The position numbers and the translations under genes were made by a program. A stretch of DNA of 64,000 bases from the NCBI GenBank assembly GCA_965248495.1, contig CBDFJL010000003.1, forward strand, positions 2,170,001 through 2,234,000, given 5' to 3'. Shown here one piece after another: positions 44,542 to 53,778 of this stretch. Under the pieces are notes generated by a model. That model was not told where the DNA came from, made no database searches, and saw only the letters and a list, made by a program, of their open reading frames with translations. The DNA comes from CAUYXS01 sp965248495. GTDB taxonomy: Bacteria > Chloroflexota > Dehalococcoidia > Lucifugimonadales > Australimonadaceae. Position 1 is the first letter of the stretch, and each line of letters begins with the position of its first letter.

Positions 44542-45927
44542 ATGCTGGACCTTCTGAACATCGCGCGAACGGAAGCCGATGGAGGCGACCTGCTGGGGCT
44601 TCTGTCGAGCCTTTTCGAGCCCACCGACGTACGACCTACCGGATACCCTGACGCCGTGATCTGGCGAGGTGGGAACCATGACGGGAAGGTCAGTCCCATT
44701 GCCCATTCCCTGACCGACGCCTACGCGTTGCTCGGCACGGTGGCGGCGGCCGATGTGCTGGGTCTGCCCTTCTATGCCGTGCCGATGTGGTCTCAGATCA
44801 GGCACGACAAGAAGCTTGAGCCACTCAGCTGGTTCGGCAACATGCCCTGCATTTCAATCAAGTGGTCGACAGCAGGCGACGCCTACGTTAACGACGGGAA
44901 GGGCGGCAAGGTCGTCGTCATGGGGAAATCCGGCAACGCGCCACTACGCACCCAAGCTGGCGTGTACTGCAACGTTCGGCCATACGGACCCACCACGGTG
45001 GTCCGCTGCATGCCATGCCTCCCCTATTCGCAGGATAGGGCGGCCTTCAACGTCGATGCCAAAACGGGGATCGTCCACTCGGAGATGAACACACCGGGTA
45101 TCCAGATGGCGTATGCCTGCCGCCTGTTCCTCAAGATGGTTCACGAGACCAAGAGACTCGGCCGCGTCGCGATGAAGCCGACGCAGGCTATGGAAGACGG
45201 CATCAACGCAGGGCTGCTTTCATGGATGCTCCAGGGCACGCAATTCACGGTAGGCCGCAAATATGCCGTCGATGGCTACGAAGAACATCGTGAGTCCGTG
45301 GATCGCATCGTCGCTTTGCTACCGAGCGATTTTAAAGATGGAATGGAATCGTGGAGCGGCCAGATAGAGCAGCATATTTCTGATACCAACTTCGGTCTTC
45401 TCCTCTGGGATTTGATTGAAAAGCGGGACAACATAGTCCTTGCAACCGACCTCGACGGTGACCGGCTTACCGACCTTCTGGCGGATGCATCTGACCCTCT
45501 ACGCAGATTTGGGCAATTGGTGCTGGATCACGCCGGTACCAACACCAAAATGGACAGCAAGATGTGGGCAAGCATGGGCTACACGACCGGCAATGGCCGT
45601 GACATGACATCGGTCATGTATCGCATGGAAGGCCCGCCCATCCATGAGCAGACCCTTGGATCAGCCGACGCCATGCTCCTTCGCCTCCTCGATGGTGACG
45701 AGTCGATGGGTGGCACCAAGAGTCCCTATGACCCTCGCATCCACTTCGTCCTCATCAGAGATGCCTACCTCGATGCCAACCCAGGCAACAAGGAACTGAG
45801 CGATTGGTTGGATGCCGCATTGGCCACTTTTGACGGTATCTATGCTGGTACACGCCCAGGGTTCCTTGAAGGCTACAAGGCCCTCAAAGAGGCAATCACC
45901 CCCTGGGGCGCGCAGAGCCCAGGTTAG
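44542..45927 (+). CDS. 461-residue protein of unknown function
   Basis: Not recognised. Soluble, no signal peptide or membrane segment, mixed alpha/beta. Notable stretches: [40 protein letters not shown], a Cys cluster [22 protein letters not shown] and [18 protein letters not shown]. Third codon positions are visibly less G/C-rich than in neighbours (for example GATTTTAAAGATGGAATGGA), which suggests acquisition from outside. It has its own near-consensus promoter and a long leader. The stop codon overlaps the AGGAGG of mdh, so some coupling to mdh translation is likely. Confidence 0.7.
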   Translation: MLDLLNIARTEADGGDLLGLLSSLFEPTDVRPTGYPDAVIWRGGNHDGKVSPIAHSLTDAYALLGTVAAADVLGLPFYAVPMWSQIRHDKKLEPLSWFGNMPCISIKWSTAGDAYVNDGKGGKVVVMGKSGNAPLRTQAGVYCNVRPYGPTTVVRCMPCLPYSQDRAAFNVDAKTGIVHSEMNTPGIQMAYACRLFLKMVHETKRLGRVAMKPTQAMEDGINAGLLSWMLQGTQFTVGRKYAVDGYEEHRESVDRIVALLPSDFKDGMESWSGQIEQHISDTNFGLLLWDLIEKRDNIVLATDLDGDRLTDLLADASDPLRRFGQLVLDHAGTNTKMDSKMWASMGYTTGNGRDMTSVMYRMEGPPIHEQTLGSADAMLLRLLDGDESMGGTKSPYDPRIHFVLIRDAYLDANPGNKELSDWLDAALATFDGIYAGTRPGFLEGYKALKEAITPWGAQSPG

Positions 45928-45940
45928 GAGGCTGGTGAAC

Positions 45941-46876
45941 ATGCGCAAGAACGTAACGGTCGTTGGGGCGGGCAACGTCGGGGCGACCACGGCGCAGCGC
46001 CTGTACGAGCGCGGCTACATGGACGTGGTGCTGGTGGACGTGGTCGAAGGGATGCCACAGGGCAAGGCGCTTGATATTGCCCAGTCAGGGCCCGTGCTGG
46101 GCGTCGACGCCAGCATCGTCGGCACCAACGGCTACGAGGAGACCGCCGGCTCCGACGTCGTCGTCGTCACCGCCGGCATCGCGCGCAAGCCTGGCATGAG
46201 CCGGGACGACCTGCTCTTCACCAACATGAAGATCGTCGGCTCCGTGGTCGGGGAGGTGGTGAAACACTCGCCCGACTGCGTCCTCGTCGTCGTCTCCAAC
46301 CCCCTGGACGCGATGGTGCAGCACGCCTACGGCGTCGCCGGCTTTCCCAAGTCGCGGGTCGTCGGCATGGCCGGCGTCCTGGACACCGCGCGCTTCCGGA
46401 CCTTCCTGGCCGAGGAGCTTGGCGTCTCCGTCCGCGACATTCAGGCCTACGTCCTCGGCGGGCACGGCGACCAGATGGTGCCGCTGGTGAAGCACACCAC
46501 CGTTGGCGGCGTCTCCATAGGCGAGCTGCTCAGCCCCGATCGGCTAGCGGCGATCATCGAGCGCACCAAGGGCGGCGGCGGTGAGATCGTCGCGCTCCTC
46601 AAGGCCGGCAGCGCCTTCTACGCACCCTCCGCCGCGGCAGCCGAGATGGTCGACGCGATCCTGCTGGACCAGAAGCGCCAGCTCCCCTGCGCCGCCCTGC
46701 TGGAAGGCGAGTACGGCATCGACGGTGTCTACATGGGCGTGCCGGTGATCCTCGGCGCAGGGGGCGTGGAGCGCGTCGTCGAGCTCGAGCTGACACACGC
46801 AGAACGCGAAGGCATGGGAAAGTCGGCCGACGGCGTGCGCGAGCTGATCGACGCCATGGCCAAGGCGCCGGCGTAG
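45941..46876 (+). CDS. mdh: malate dehydrogenase (LDH-like type)
   Basis: NAD-dependent malate/oxaloacetate interconversion in the TCA cycle. 311 residues: [17 protein letters not shown] (Rossmann motif), [17 protein letters not shown] with the Arg pair that selects dicarboxylates over lactate, [22 protein letters not shown] and the catalytic His in [18 protein letters not shown] (45926-45931) overlaps the stop of the preceding gene and is 9 nt before ATG 45941. Confidence 0.95.
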   Translation: MRKNVTVVGAGNVGATTAQRLYERGYMDVVLVDVVEGMPQGKALDIAQSGPVLGVDASIVGTNGYEETAGSDVVVVTAGIARKPGMSRDDLLFTNMKIVGSVVGEVVKHSPDCVLVVVSNPLDAMVQHAYGVAGFPKSRVVGMAGVLDTARFRTFLAEELGVSVRDIQAYVLGGHGDQMVPLVKHTTVGGVSIGELLSPDRLAAIIERTKGGGGEIVALLKAGSAFYAPSAAAAEMVDAILLDQKRQLPCAALLEGEYGIDGVYMGVPVILGAGGVERVVELELTHAEREGMGKSADGVRELIDAMAKAPA

Positions 46877-46920
46877 CGAGCGCCGACCGCGAGCCACCGC
46901 CATGCTTGGCGCCCTTCTTG

Positions 46921-46974
46921 CGTCATCCTGAGCCCTTCGGCTTCGCTTAGGACAGGCTCCGCGAAGGACCTGAC
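46921..46974 (-). repeat. interspersed repeat, copy C (inverted relative to copy B)
   Basis: The reverse complement of this segment reads GTCAGGTCCTTCGCGGAGCC, then TGTCCTAAGCGAAGCCGA, then AGGGCTCAGGATGACG, differing from 42215-42268 at only a few positions. A different but related motif, TTCTTCGTCGCCGCGCTCCT followed by CAGAATGACA, follows at about 47005-47034. Confidence 0.85.
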
Positions 46975-47081
46975 ACAGCACACCGGCGTCCGTGGTCCAC
47001 CAGGTTCTTCGTCGCCGCGCTCCTCAGAATGACAGACCCATGCTGAGACGAACATCGGCATCGGGCTATTAGGATAGGCGC

Positions 47082-47696
47082 ATGAGCCCACAGCGCATCA
47101 TTCCACTGGAGCCCGCCGACGCCGAGCCGAGTGAGCACCCCGCGCTGACCGACGTGATCATGGCCCTCTACCTTGAGGGCCTGCCCCACGACTTGCGCGA
47201 GGTCGAGGACGAGGTGCTGTACGCGGCGGGCCCGCTCCGCACCGCGGCCGAAGCGGCCTTCGCCCTGGGCTGTGCCCTCGGCATCGAGTTCCCGGACCTT
47301 GTCGGGCCGGTGCTTCGGCAGACCCACGACGACGTCGACGAGATCCTCGATGAGTGCCGCGAGCCGCTGTCGGAGCAGGTCGAGGAGGCGCGCGCGTCGG
47401 GTGGCGAGGTCACGGCCACGGTCTTCATGGCAGACCTGTTCGCCCCGCTGGGCGAGGACGAGCCCGTCGAAGACGAGGTCGCCTACAACGTCCTCAGCAT
47501 CGCCTTCGAGTACGGCTGCATCCTCGCGTCGGTCCAGCGCGCGGCCGCGATGGTCGTCCGCAACGCGCACAACCGCGCCGTGGCGGCGGAGCCCGGTCCA
47601 TACGCGCCGGGGCCGTCGCCGGACCAGCCAGTGCAGGACCTGGCCCGCGAGCTCGTCGCCGCCTACCAGAAGGACTTCGGCTTCGGGGCGAGCTAG
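47082..47696 (+). CDS. hypothetical acidic protein
   Basis: 204 residues, strongly acidic and helical (LREVEDEVLYAAGPLRTAAE, DDVDEILDECREPLSEQVEE, YNVLSIAFEYGCILASVQRA), with a Pro-rich segment near the C-terminus and the end YQKDFGFGAS. No family recognised. A -10-like TAGGAT (47070-47075) ends 6 nt before ATG 47082, so the transcript may be leaderless. The 247 nt after it (47697-47943) hold only a GCAGGCGCCTGC palindrome. Confidence 0.6.
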   Translation: MSPQRIIPLEPADAEPSEHPALTDVIMALYLEGLPHDLREVEDEVLYAAGPLRTAAEAAFALGCALGIEFPDLVGPVLRQTHDDVDEILDECREPLSEQVEEARASGGEVTATVFMADLFAPLGEDEPVEDEVAYNVLSIAFEYGCILASVQRAAAMVVRNAHNRAVAAEPGPYAPGPSPDQPVQDLARELVAAYQKDFGFGAS

Positions 47697-47943
47697 CGCA
47701 GCACGCGCGCAGGCGCCTGCTGCAAAGCGCGCACCGGGGCGGGTGGGCGAGAACAACCACCTAAGCGTTGGCTGGGTCACAAGCGTACGCCGCCATCCAC
47801 GCGGACGATAGCCTGCCGAGCGCCCACGCCGTCTGTGCGCGGCCTGGTCACCTACGGCTGCCGTCGACCCTGGGCTAGCGGGGTCGAGGTTCCTCCCACC
47901 CTCACCCACCCCGGCGCGCCGGTCCTGGATACGCGGTGGTGTC

Positions 47944-48783
47944 CTAGCGCGTCAGGAAGTCGAGCACCAGCTTATTGAACTCGTCGACCTTCTCGTATTG
48001 GATGAAGTGGCCGGCGCCGGCCCACACGTGCAGCTGCGAGTTCGGAATCGTCGCCAGGGACAGCATCGCGCCCTCCACCGGGACCATCCAGTCCTGCTGG
48101 CCCCACAGGATGAGCGTCTCGATCTCCATGCCTCCCATCTCAGCCCACAGGTTGCTCGGTGACGAACCGTACTGACCGGCGGATTCTAGGTGGCCCGGCG
48201 TCATCGCCGAGTTGAAGCGCCGGTCGATCAGGTCGTCGGTCAGCAGGCTTGGGTCGGGAACGAACAGCTCCATCATGCGCGCCATGCGCTCGCGCGTCGG
48301 CTCTGCCCTGAACTCGCCCAGCGCCTTGATGCCCTCAGCTGGCGTCGGGGAGTAGGCTTGCCGAGGCAAGGGGTTGTTGTTCGCCTGGAGCACGAGCTTG
48401 CCGGTCCGCTGCGGGAAGTCCAGGGCGAACCGCAGCGCCGGGACGGCCGAGGCCGACGACGCGTAGAAGTGCGCCCGGTCGATGCCCAACTGGTCCAATA
48501 GGCTCGCGTAGAGCCGGGCCAGCGCTGTGTCCCCCGGCACGCCCTCGGGACGCTTGGCCGTCTTGTCCGACCCTCCATAGCCGGGCATGTCGACGAGCAG
48601 CATGCGGAAGTGCGGCGCAAGCCCCTCGACGTTGAAGCGCGTGTTGTCCCAGGCGTTCGCGCCAGGGCCGCCGCCGTGGAAGCACAGCAGCGCCGGGTTC
48701 GAGGGGTCGCCCACGTCGTTGTAGTGCAGCGCGACGCCGTCGACGGTCGCGAAACGGTCGGTCTCTTCCTTTGTGTAGGGCAT
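47944..48783 (-). CDS. alpha/beta hydrolase (meta-cleavage-product hydrolase-like)
   Basis: 279 residues. HYNDVGDPSNPALLCFHGGG and GGPGANAWDNTRFNVEGL resemble BphD/HsaD-type C-C bond hydrolases; acid in LILWGQQDWMVP, His in VWAGAGHFIQYEK. The nucleophile elbow reads YASSASAVPAL: the Ser is retained but the flanking glycines of G-x-S-x-G are replaced. GGAGG is 5 nt before ATG 48783. It is paired with the next gene upstream on the same strand, a paralogue with the same C-terminal layout. Confidence 0.8.
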   Translation of the reverse strand: MPYTKEETDRFATVDGVALHYNDVGDPSNPALLCFHGGGPGANAWDNTRFNVEGLAPHFRMLLVDMPGYGGSDKTAKRPEGVPGDTALARLYASLLDQLGIDRAHFYASSASAVPALRFALDFPQRTGKLVLQANNNPLPRQAYSPTPAEGIKALGEFRAEPTRERMARMMELFVPDPSLLTDDLIDRRFNSAMTPGHLESAGQYGSSPSNLWAEMGGMEIETLILWGQQDWMVPVEGAMLSLATIPNSQLHVWAGAGHFIQYEKVDEFNKLVLDFLTR

Positions 48784-48820
48784 TTCTACCTCCATTTCCT
48801 GGGACGCGCGGGCGAGGCGG

Positions 48821-49660
48821 CTAATCGTTCAGAAAGCCGACGACGAGCCGGTTCCACTCGTCGGCGCGCTCGTACTGCGGCCAGTGCCCGCACCCCGCTC
48901 CGAAAAAGTGGACGCGAGCGTTCGGTATCTCCCACATCGCCGCCAGCGCACGGTCCATTGGCACGTCACGGTCCGCCGCGCCCCAAATGATGAGCGTCGG
49001 CGCACCTACGTCCTGGATGAACGTCAGCAGGTTCTCCGGTGGCCCCTTGATGTTGTCGCGGGCCTCCCGATAGCCGGGCGCATGCGCGGCCTCGTAGCGC
49101 AACTCGATGGCCTCCTCGCGAAGCTCCGGCCGCGATATCTGAATGTCCATGACCGCGCGGAGCCGCTCCATCGTGGGGTCGTTGGAGAAGGCTGCCGTGT
49201 ACGCCGCCCCCTCGACCGGCAAGGGGTTGAACAGGCTCTTGCCCAGCCCCGTCGGCGCGTCGACAACCACCCTGCCCACGCGGTCCGGGAAGCGGGTGGC
49301 GAAGCGCAGCACCGGCCCGGCGCCCGGCGAGCCGCCGTAGAGGTGCGCCTTCTCGATCCCCAGCGCATCCATGAAGTCGCGCAGCACGTCCGAGTAGAAG
49401 ATGGTGCGCGGCCCGTCCGAGGTTACCTGCTTGTCGGACCCGCCCTGCGGAGGCAGGTTGACCAGCAGGGTGCGGAACCGTTGCGACAGCGCCCCGATGT
49501 TGGCGCGGTTCTGCCCCCAGGCTGTGGCGCCGAACGCGGTCGCCGCGACGCAGATGAGGGTCGGCGCATCACTGACGCCCTCCGGCGCGGCCTCGTGGTA
49601 CTGGACCAACACGCCGTTGGCGTCGACGGTCCTCGTCGTATTCTCGGAGGTCAGGGTCAT
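48821..49660 (-). CDS. alpha/beta hydrolase (paralogue of 47944)
   Basis: 279 residues: VLVQYHEAAPEGVSDAPTLI, TAWGQNRANIGALSQRFRTL, LVNLPPQGGSDK. The elbow is YGGSPGAGPVL with Ser in G-G-S-P-G, acid in LIIWGAADRDVP, His in FGAGCGHWPQYE. The shared ending (E(W/F)N(R/K)LV(V/L)(G/D)FL) with the downstream gene shows common origin. Both lie immediately downstream of the sdh operon on the same strand. Substrates unknown; aromatic ring-cleavage products are one family precedent. Confidence 0.8.
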   Translation of the reverse strand: MTLTSENTTRTVDANGVLVQYHEAAPEGVSDAPTLICVAATAFGATAWGQNRANIGALSQRFRTLLVNLPPQGGSDKQVTSDGPRTIFYSDVLRDFMDALGIEKAHLYGGSPGAGPVLRFATRFPDRVGRVVVDAPTGLGKSLFNPLPVEGAAYTAAFSNDPTMERLRAVMDIQISRPELREEAIELRYEAAHAPGYREARDNIKGPPENLLTFIQDVGAPTLIIWGAADRDVPMDRALAAMWEIPNARVHFFGAGCGHWPQYERADEWNRLVVGFLND

Positions 49661-49701
49661 GGCAGTGTCCCTACGCCATCGGCGGCGCCGAACGCCCCGC
49701 C

Positions 49702-50592
49702 CTACGCTCGGATGCTGGCCTTATCGAGCACCGCCTTGGTTGAGACGATGTGCCTGCCGAGCCCCAGCTCGCCCGGCGAGATACCGAACGCGAGACCTAG
49801 CAGCTGCGGCAAGTGCAGGATGGGCAGGTTTATCTTCTCGCCGCGCTGGGCGGCCGCCTTCGGCTGGTAGCCATCCAGGTTCAGGTGGCACAGCGGGCAC
49901 GGCGTCACCATGGCGTCGGCACCATGCTCCATGGCGCTGTGGGTGTGGTTGCCCACCATGGCCGTGGAGTTGGCCTCGTTGATCATGAGGATGGGGAAGC
50001 CGCAGCACTTGGTGCGGCCCGGAAAGTTGACCGGCTCCGACCCGACGGCTTCGATCACCCGCTCCAAGTAGTACTCGCGGCCGGGGTTCTCATCGAGGCC
50101 AAGCGCGTCCGAGGGCCGCAGGATGTAGCAGCCGTAGAACGGCGCGACCTTCAGGTCCGGCATGGGGTTGGTCACCAGCGCCTTCACCTTGTCCAGACCG
50201 ACCTCCTCGACCAGGACCCAGACCAGGTGCTTGACCACGATGCGCCCGGTGTACTCCAGCCCCTCCGGCTTCAGCTCCTCGTTGATCTCGGCAAGGTAGT
50301 CGGGGTCGTTCAGCAACCGATAGTTGGCCTGGCTCATCACGCCCTGGCAGGTCGAGCAAATGGTGAGGATGGTCGTCAGCCCCATGCGCTCGGCCATGGC
50401 GAAGGTGCGGGCGTTTAACGTGTCGCCCAGCTTGAGGCCCTTTTCCTGGAGCACGCCCGCGCCCGTACAGGCGGCGCCGACGATCTCCTCGAGCTCGATA
50501 CCCAACCGGTCGGCGACCGCGATGGTCGAGGTGTACAGCTCCGGCGTTCCCCCACGTGAGACGCACCCGGGGTAGAAGGCGTACTTCGACAT
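49702..50592 (-). CDS. CCG-domain subunit of succinate dehydrogenase (HdrB/SdhE-like)
   Basis: 296 residues with two CCG-type cysteine modules: CTGAGVL...[12 protein letters not shown] in the N-terminal half and [12 protein letters not shown]...[12 protein letters not shown] in the C-terminal half, which together bind an unusual iron-sulfur cluster as in heterodisulfide reductase subunit [16 protein letters not shown] is the family start. Directly behind sdhB (stop TAA and start ATG share one base), it takes the place of the haem-binding membrane anchors SdhC/SdhD and probably links the complex to the membrane quinone pool, as in archaeal-type SdhABE complexes. Confidence 0.88.
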   Translation of the reverse strand: MSKYAFYPGCVSRGGTPELYTSTIAVADRLGIELEEIVGAACTGAGVLQEKGLKLGDTLNARTFAMAERMGLTTILTICSTCQGVMSQANYRLLNDPDYLAEINEELKPEGLEYTGRIVVKHLVWVLVEEVGLDKVKALVTNPMPDLKVAPFYGCYILRPSDALGLDENPGREYYLERVIEAVGSEPVNFPGRTKCCGFPILMINEANSTAMVGNHTHSAMEHGADAMVTPCPLCHLNLDGYQPKAAAQRGEKINLPILHLPQLLGLAFGISPGELGLGRHIVSTKAVLDKASIRA

Positions 50593-51584
50593 TAGTGTTG
50601 CTTTCCCGCCGTTGTGGCCAAGGCGGCGCGGGCAGCCTCGTGGCGCTTGAAGATACGGCCGACGTTCTCGGCACCCGGCCGCTTGTGGTGCAACGGTCCC
50701 GGCTTGGGCAGCTTGCCGCGGATCAGCGCGCGTATGCCGACGGGCGCGTTGGCGATGAGCTTGGGCAGGTTCAGCTTGCCCCACGACTCCACCGCCAGCA
50801 TCGTCTCGTCGAGCCAGCCGGTCCGCGCGACGGAGCGCGCGAACGAGTCGACGTGGCGAGACCCGATGGTGCTCGGCATGCCCGCCTCCTGGATAGCGTC
50901 CCGGAGTTCCATGATGCGGTCCATGGGGGCGACGCCCTTCGGGCAGACCTGAACGCATTCGTAGCACCGCGTGCAGTCCCACGCGCCACCGTACTCGTTC
51001 AGCGTGGTCAGCCGCTGGTTGTCTGCGTCGTCCCGGGGGTCGGCGACAAAGCGATAGGCCTTGGCCAGCGCCGCCGGGCCCAGGAAGTTCTTGTCGACCT
51101 CCAGCACCGTGCAGTCGGAGACGCAGGCGCCGCACATGATGCAGCCCGTCGGCGTGATGAGGTTGAGCATCGCCGCGTTCGGAGCGATGTACTCCTCCTC
51201 CGGCTCGGGCCCACGGGGCTGAAGAAAAGGCTCGACGGCTCGGATCTTGTCCCAGAACAGCGTCGGGTCGGTGACCAGGTCCTTGATGACCCGCTGGTTT
51301 CCCATCGGCTCGATGGTCACCGGCTCGCCCTGGGGTGCGACGGCCGTGAGCTTGGTCTTGCAGGCCAGTTGGGCGTGGCCGTTGACTCGCATGGCGCACG
51401 AGCCACAGATCGAGGCGCGGCAGGAGCAGCGCAGCGCCAGACTCGGGTCGACCTCCTCGCGCACCTTGATGAGGCAATCGAGGACCGTGAAGTGGTCCTG
51501 CGCCTCGATCTGATACTCCTGCACGTTTGGCGCGGGGTCGGGGCTTTCGGGATCGAAGCGCCGGACTCTAAGCGTTGCCTGCAT
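50592..51584 (-). CDS. sdhB: succinate dehydrogenase/fumarate reductase iron-sulfur subunit
   Basis: 330 residues. The plant-type [2Fe-2S] site is [17 protein letters not shown] with LACKT; the [4Fe-4S]/[3Fe-4S] ligands are in [11 protein letters not shown] and [15 protein letters not shown]. The ~85-residue extension after the last cluster ([20 protein letters not shown]...) is longer than in enterobacterial SdhB, as is common when no SdhC/D is present. It passes electrons from SdhA to the CCG subunit. Co-transcribed with sdhA, from which it is separated by two palindromes. Confidence 0.93.
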   Translation of the reverse strand: MQATLRVRRFDPESPDPAPNVQEYQIEAQDHFTVLDCLIKVREEVDPSLALRCSCRASICGSCAMRVNGHAQLACKTKLTAVAPQGEPVTIEPMGNQRVIKDLVTDPTLFWDKIRAVEPFLQPRGPEPEEEYIAPNAAMLNLITPTGCIMCGACVSDCTVLEVDKNFLGPAALAKAYRFVADPRDDADNQRLTTLNEYGGAWDCTRCYECVQVCPKGVAPMDRIMELRDAIQEAGMPSTIGSRHVDSFARSVARTGWLDETMLAVESWGKLNLPKLIANAPVGIRALIRGKLPKPGPLHHKRPGAENVGRIFKRHEAARAALATTAGKQH

Positions 51585-51628
51585 GCGTTCCTCTAGCTAT
51601 CCGCTCGCCTTCACTACGGTTGTCATAT

Positions 51629-51725
51629 CCCTCTCCCTGCAGGGAGAGGGCCAGGGTGAGGGTGATCGCGAAGCGGCACGGACCGCTTGCCCCTCATCCC
51701 AAACCTTCTCCCCTAGGGGAGAAGG
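51629..51725. repeat. paired palindromes between sdhA and sdhB
   Basis: CCCTCTCCCTG/CAGGGAGAGGG (51629-51650) and CCTTCTCCCC-TA-GGGGAGAAGG (51704-51725) are perfect palindromes flanking AGCGG/CCGCT. Such elements are common intergenic repeats and may act as mRNA processing or stability elements that set the sdhA:sdhB ratio. Confidence 0.7.
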
Positions 51726-51740
51726 GGTTGTGGAGCGGCT

Positions 51741-53450
51741 TTAGTAGACCCGTGCCACCGGCGCCCACTCCGTGATGGTGACCGGCAACGTGCCGATCTC
51801 CGGGTTGCCGTCTTTGAGCACGGCGGTCGTGTGGACCAGCCACTCGGCGTCGTTTCGCTCCGGCATGTCCCGCCGGAAATGCGCGCCCCGGCTCTCCTTG
51901 CGGGTCAGCCCGGCGGCGCAGATGGCATCCGCTCCGTCCAGCATGTAGCCCAGCTCGAGGTGGAAGATGAGATCGGTGTTGAAGATGCGGCCCTTGTGAG
52001 CGACCGAGAGTTTAGTGTAGCGCTCCCGCAGCTCCCGAATCTTGGCCTGCGCGGCGGCCATGCCCTCCTCGTTCCGAAAGACGGCCAGGTGCTCGTTCAT
52101 GGTCTCGCCCATTTCGAGCCGCACCTTGGCGGTGAAGTCGCCCGCCGAGTCAGGCCGGTCCATCAATGCCTTGATGTGCCGCTCGGCATCGGCCAGGTGC
52201 GCGGCTGCCGACGCGTCGTCCGGTTGCGACTTGGCGAACTCGGAGGCGACCTCGCCGGTCCGCTTGCCGAAGACCACCGTCTCCAGCAGCGAGTTGGCGC
52301 CCAGCCGGTTGCCGCCATGGACACTCACGCAGGCGGCTTCGCCCGCGGCGAAGAGCCCCCTGACGCCACTCCAGCGCGCCTCACCGGAGTCGTCCCAAGT
52401 CTTGCCGTCCACGTCGGTCTTGATGCCGCCCATGATGTAGTGCTGGCCGGGCCGGATGGGCACCGGGTCAGTGACGATATCGACGTTGGCGAAGTCCTGA
52501 GCGACCTCGTGGATGTAGCTGAGCTTGGTCATGATGAGGTCGCGGCCAAGGTGACGCAGGTCGAGCAGGACACAGCCGTTGATGCCGCGGCCCTCCTCGA
52601 TCTCCGTGGCCTCGGCGCGGGATACGACGTCGCGGGAGGCGAGCTCGCGCATCTTCGGGGCATAGCCGTCCATGAAACGCTCGCCGTTGGAGTTCAGCAG
52701 GTACGCGCCCTCGCCGCGGGCAGCCTCCGTCAGCAGCACCCCGTTGCCCATCAGCGTGGTCGGGTGGTACTGCACCATCTCCATGTCCAGCAGCGTCGCG
52801 CCCCCCCGGTAGGCCAGTGAGATGCCGTCGCCGGTGCAGATGAGCGCGTTGGTGCTGGGCTCGAATGCCCGGCCGTTGCCGCCCGTCGCCAGGATGGTCG
52901 CCTTGGCGGTGATGGCCTGCATCTTCCCGGTGAGGAGGTCGATTGCGATAACGCCCTTGCAAACGCCGTCCTCGATGATCAAGTCGGTGACGAACCACTC
53001 CTCGTACGAGCGGACCCCGGACTTGATGATCTGCTCGTACATGACGTGCAGGATCGCCTGGCCCGTGATGTCGGCGACAAAAAACGTGCGCGCATAGCTG
53101 GCGCCGCCGAACGCCCGTGTGCCAAGCCGCCCCTCGTCGTCGCGGTTGAAGATGACGCCCATGTGCTCGAGGTTGATGATCTCGGCCGGGGCCTCGTTGC
53201 ACATGAACTCGATGGCGTCCTGGTCGCCCAGGAAGTCGCTGCCTTTGACCGTGTCGTAGACGTGGGAGCCGACCGAGTCCTCGGCACCGCGGAGCGCAGC
53301 GTTGATGCCGCCTTGGGCGGCGTTCGAGTGGCTTCGGACGGGATGGACCTTGCTCATCAGCGCCACGTTGGCGCCAGCGCGATGGGCTGCGATCGCGGCG
53401 CGCATACCGGCTAGGCCAGCGCCGACGACCAATACGTCGTGGTCAGCCAT
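51741..53450 (-). CDS. sdhA: succinate dehydrogenase/fumarate reductase flavoprotein subunit
   Basis: 569 residues. VLVVGAGLAGMRAAIAA is the FAD dinucleotide fold; the covalent-FAD His lies in RSHSNAAQGGINAAL. LEMVQYHPTTL-like DMEMVQYHPTTLMG, NGERFMDGYAPKM, GGIKTDVDGK and CVSVHGGNRLGANSLLE build the active site, including the catalytic Arg/His set. It oxidises succinate to fumarate (or the reverse). AGAGGG lies 6-7 nt before ATG 53450. First gene of the sdhA-sdhB-CCG operon. Confidence 0.95.
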   Translation of the reverse strand: MADHDVLVVGAGLAGMRAAIAAHRAGANVALMSKVHPVRSHSNAAQGGINAALRGAEDSVGSHVYDTVKGSDFLGDQDAIEFMCNEAPAEIINLEHMGVIFNRDDEGRLGTRAFGGASYARTFFVADITGQAILHVMYEQIIKSGVRSYEEWFVTDLIIEDGVCKGVIAIDLLTGKMQAITAKATILATGGNGRAFEPSTNALICTGDGISLAYRGGATLLDMEMVQYHPTTLMGNGVLLTEAARGEGAYLLNSNGERFMDGYAPKMRELASRDVVSRAEATEIEEGRGINGCVLLDLRHLGRDLIMTKLSYIHEVAQDFANVDIVTDPVPIRPGQHYIMGGIKTDVDGKTWDDSGEARWSGVRGLFAAGEAACVSVHGGNRLGANSLLETVVFGKRTGEVASEFAKSQPDDASAAAHLADAERHIKALMDRPDSAGDFTAKVRLEMGETMNEHLAVFRNEEGMAAAQAKIRELRERYTKLSVAHKGRIFNTDLIFHLELGYMLDGADAICAAGLTRKESRGAHFRRDMPERNDAEWLVHTTAVLKDGNPEIGTLPVTITEWAPVARVY

Positions 53451-53501
53451 CGATCCCTCTATCTGTTGCGGTGCGGCGCACCTCGGAAGGGGCCGACGCC
53501 G

Positions 53502-53507
53502 ACTATA
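53502..53507 (-). promoter_or_regulatory. -10 element of the sdh operon
   Basis: TATAGT on the minus strand lies about 52 nt before the sdhA ATG, leaving a short leader that contains the AGAGGG ribosome binding site. No convincing -35 was identified. The remainder of 53508-53726 shows no gene. Confidence 0.45.
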
Positions 53508-53726
53508 GCATGGGGTCTTAGGGCGAACAAACGCGGGTGGCCATGGTGCGGCGGAGCCAATTGGCCGGAGGCCGCGAAAAGGGCGTTCACGATACAGGTT
53601 TCACCTGCATCGGCGAAGACCGCACGGCCGGTTTTCGTCGTTCCGCGAGCCCGCGACAGGGAACCCATCTCTCTGCCAGGCAGGGCTTTGCCTCAAAACC
53701 CTCGTTGGCCGGCCTGCTAGGGGAGT

Positions 53727-53747
53727 GCAGAGGGGCACCCCCTCTGC
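53727..53747 (-). terminator. hairpin downstream of the protease pair
   Basis: GCAGAGGGG (53727-53735) pairs perfectly with CCCCTCTGC (53739-53747) around a 3-nt loop, about 30 nt beyond the stop of the minus-strand protease gene at 53779. Confidence 0.6.
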
Positions 53748-53778
53748 CGGGGGGGCAGATGGGAGTACCGCCGAGCGG

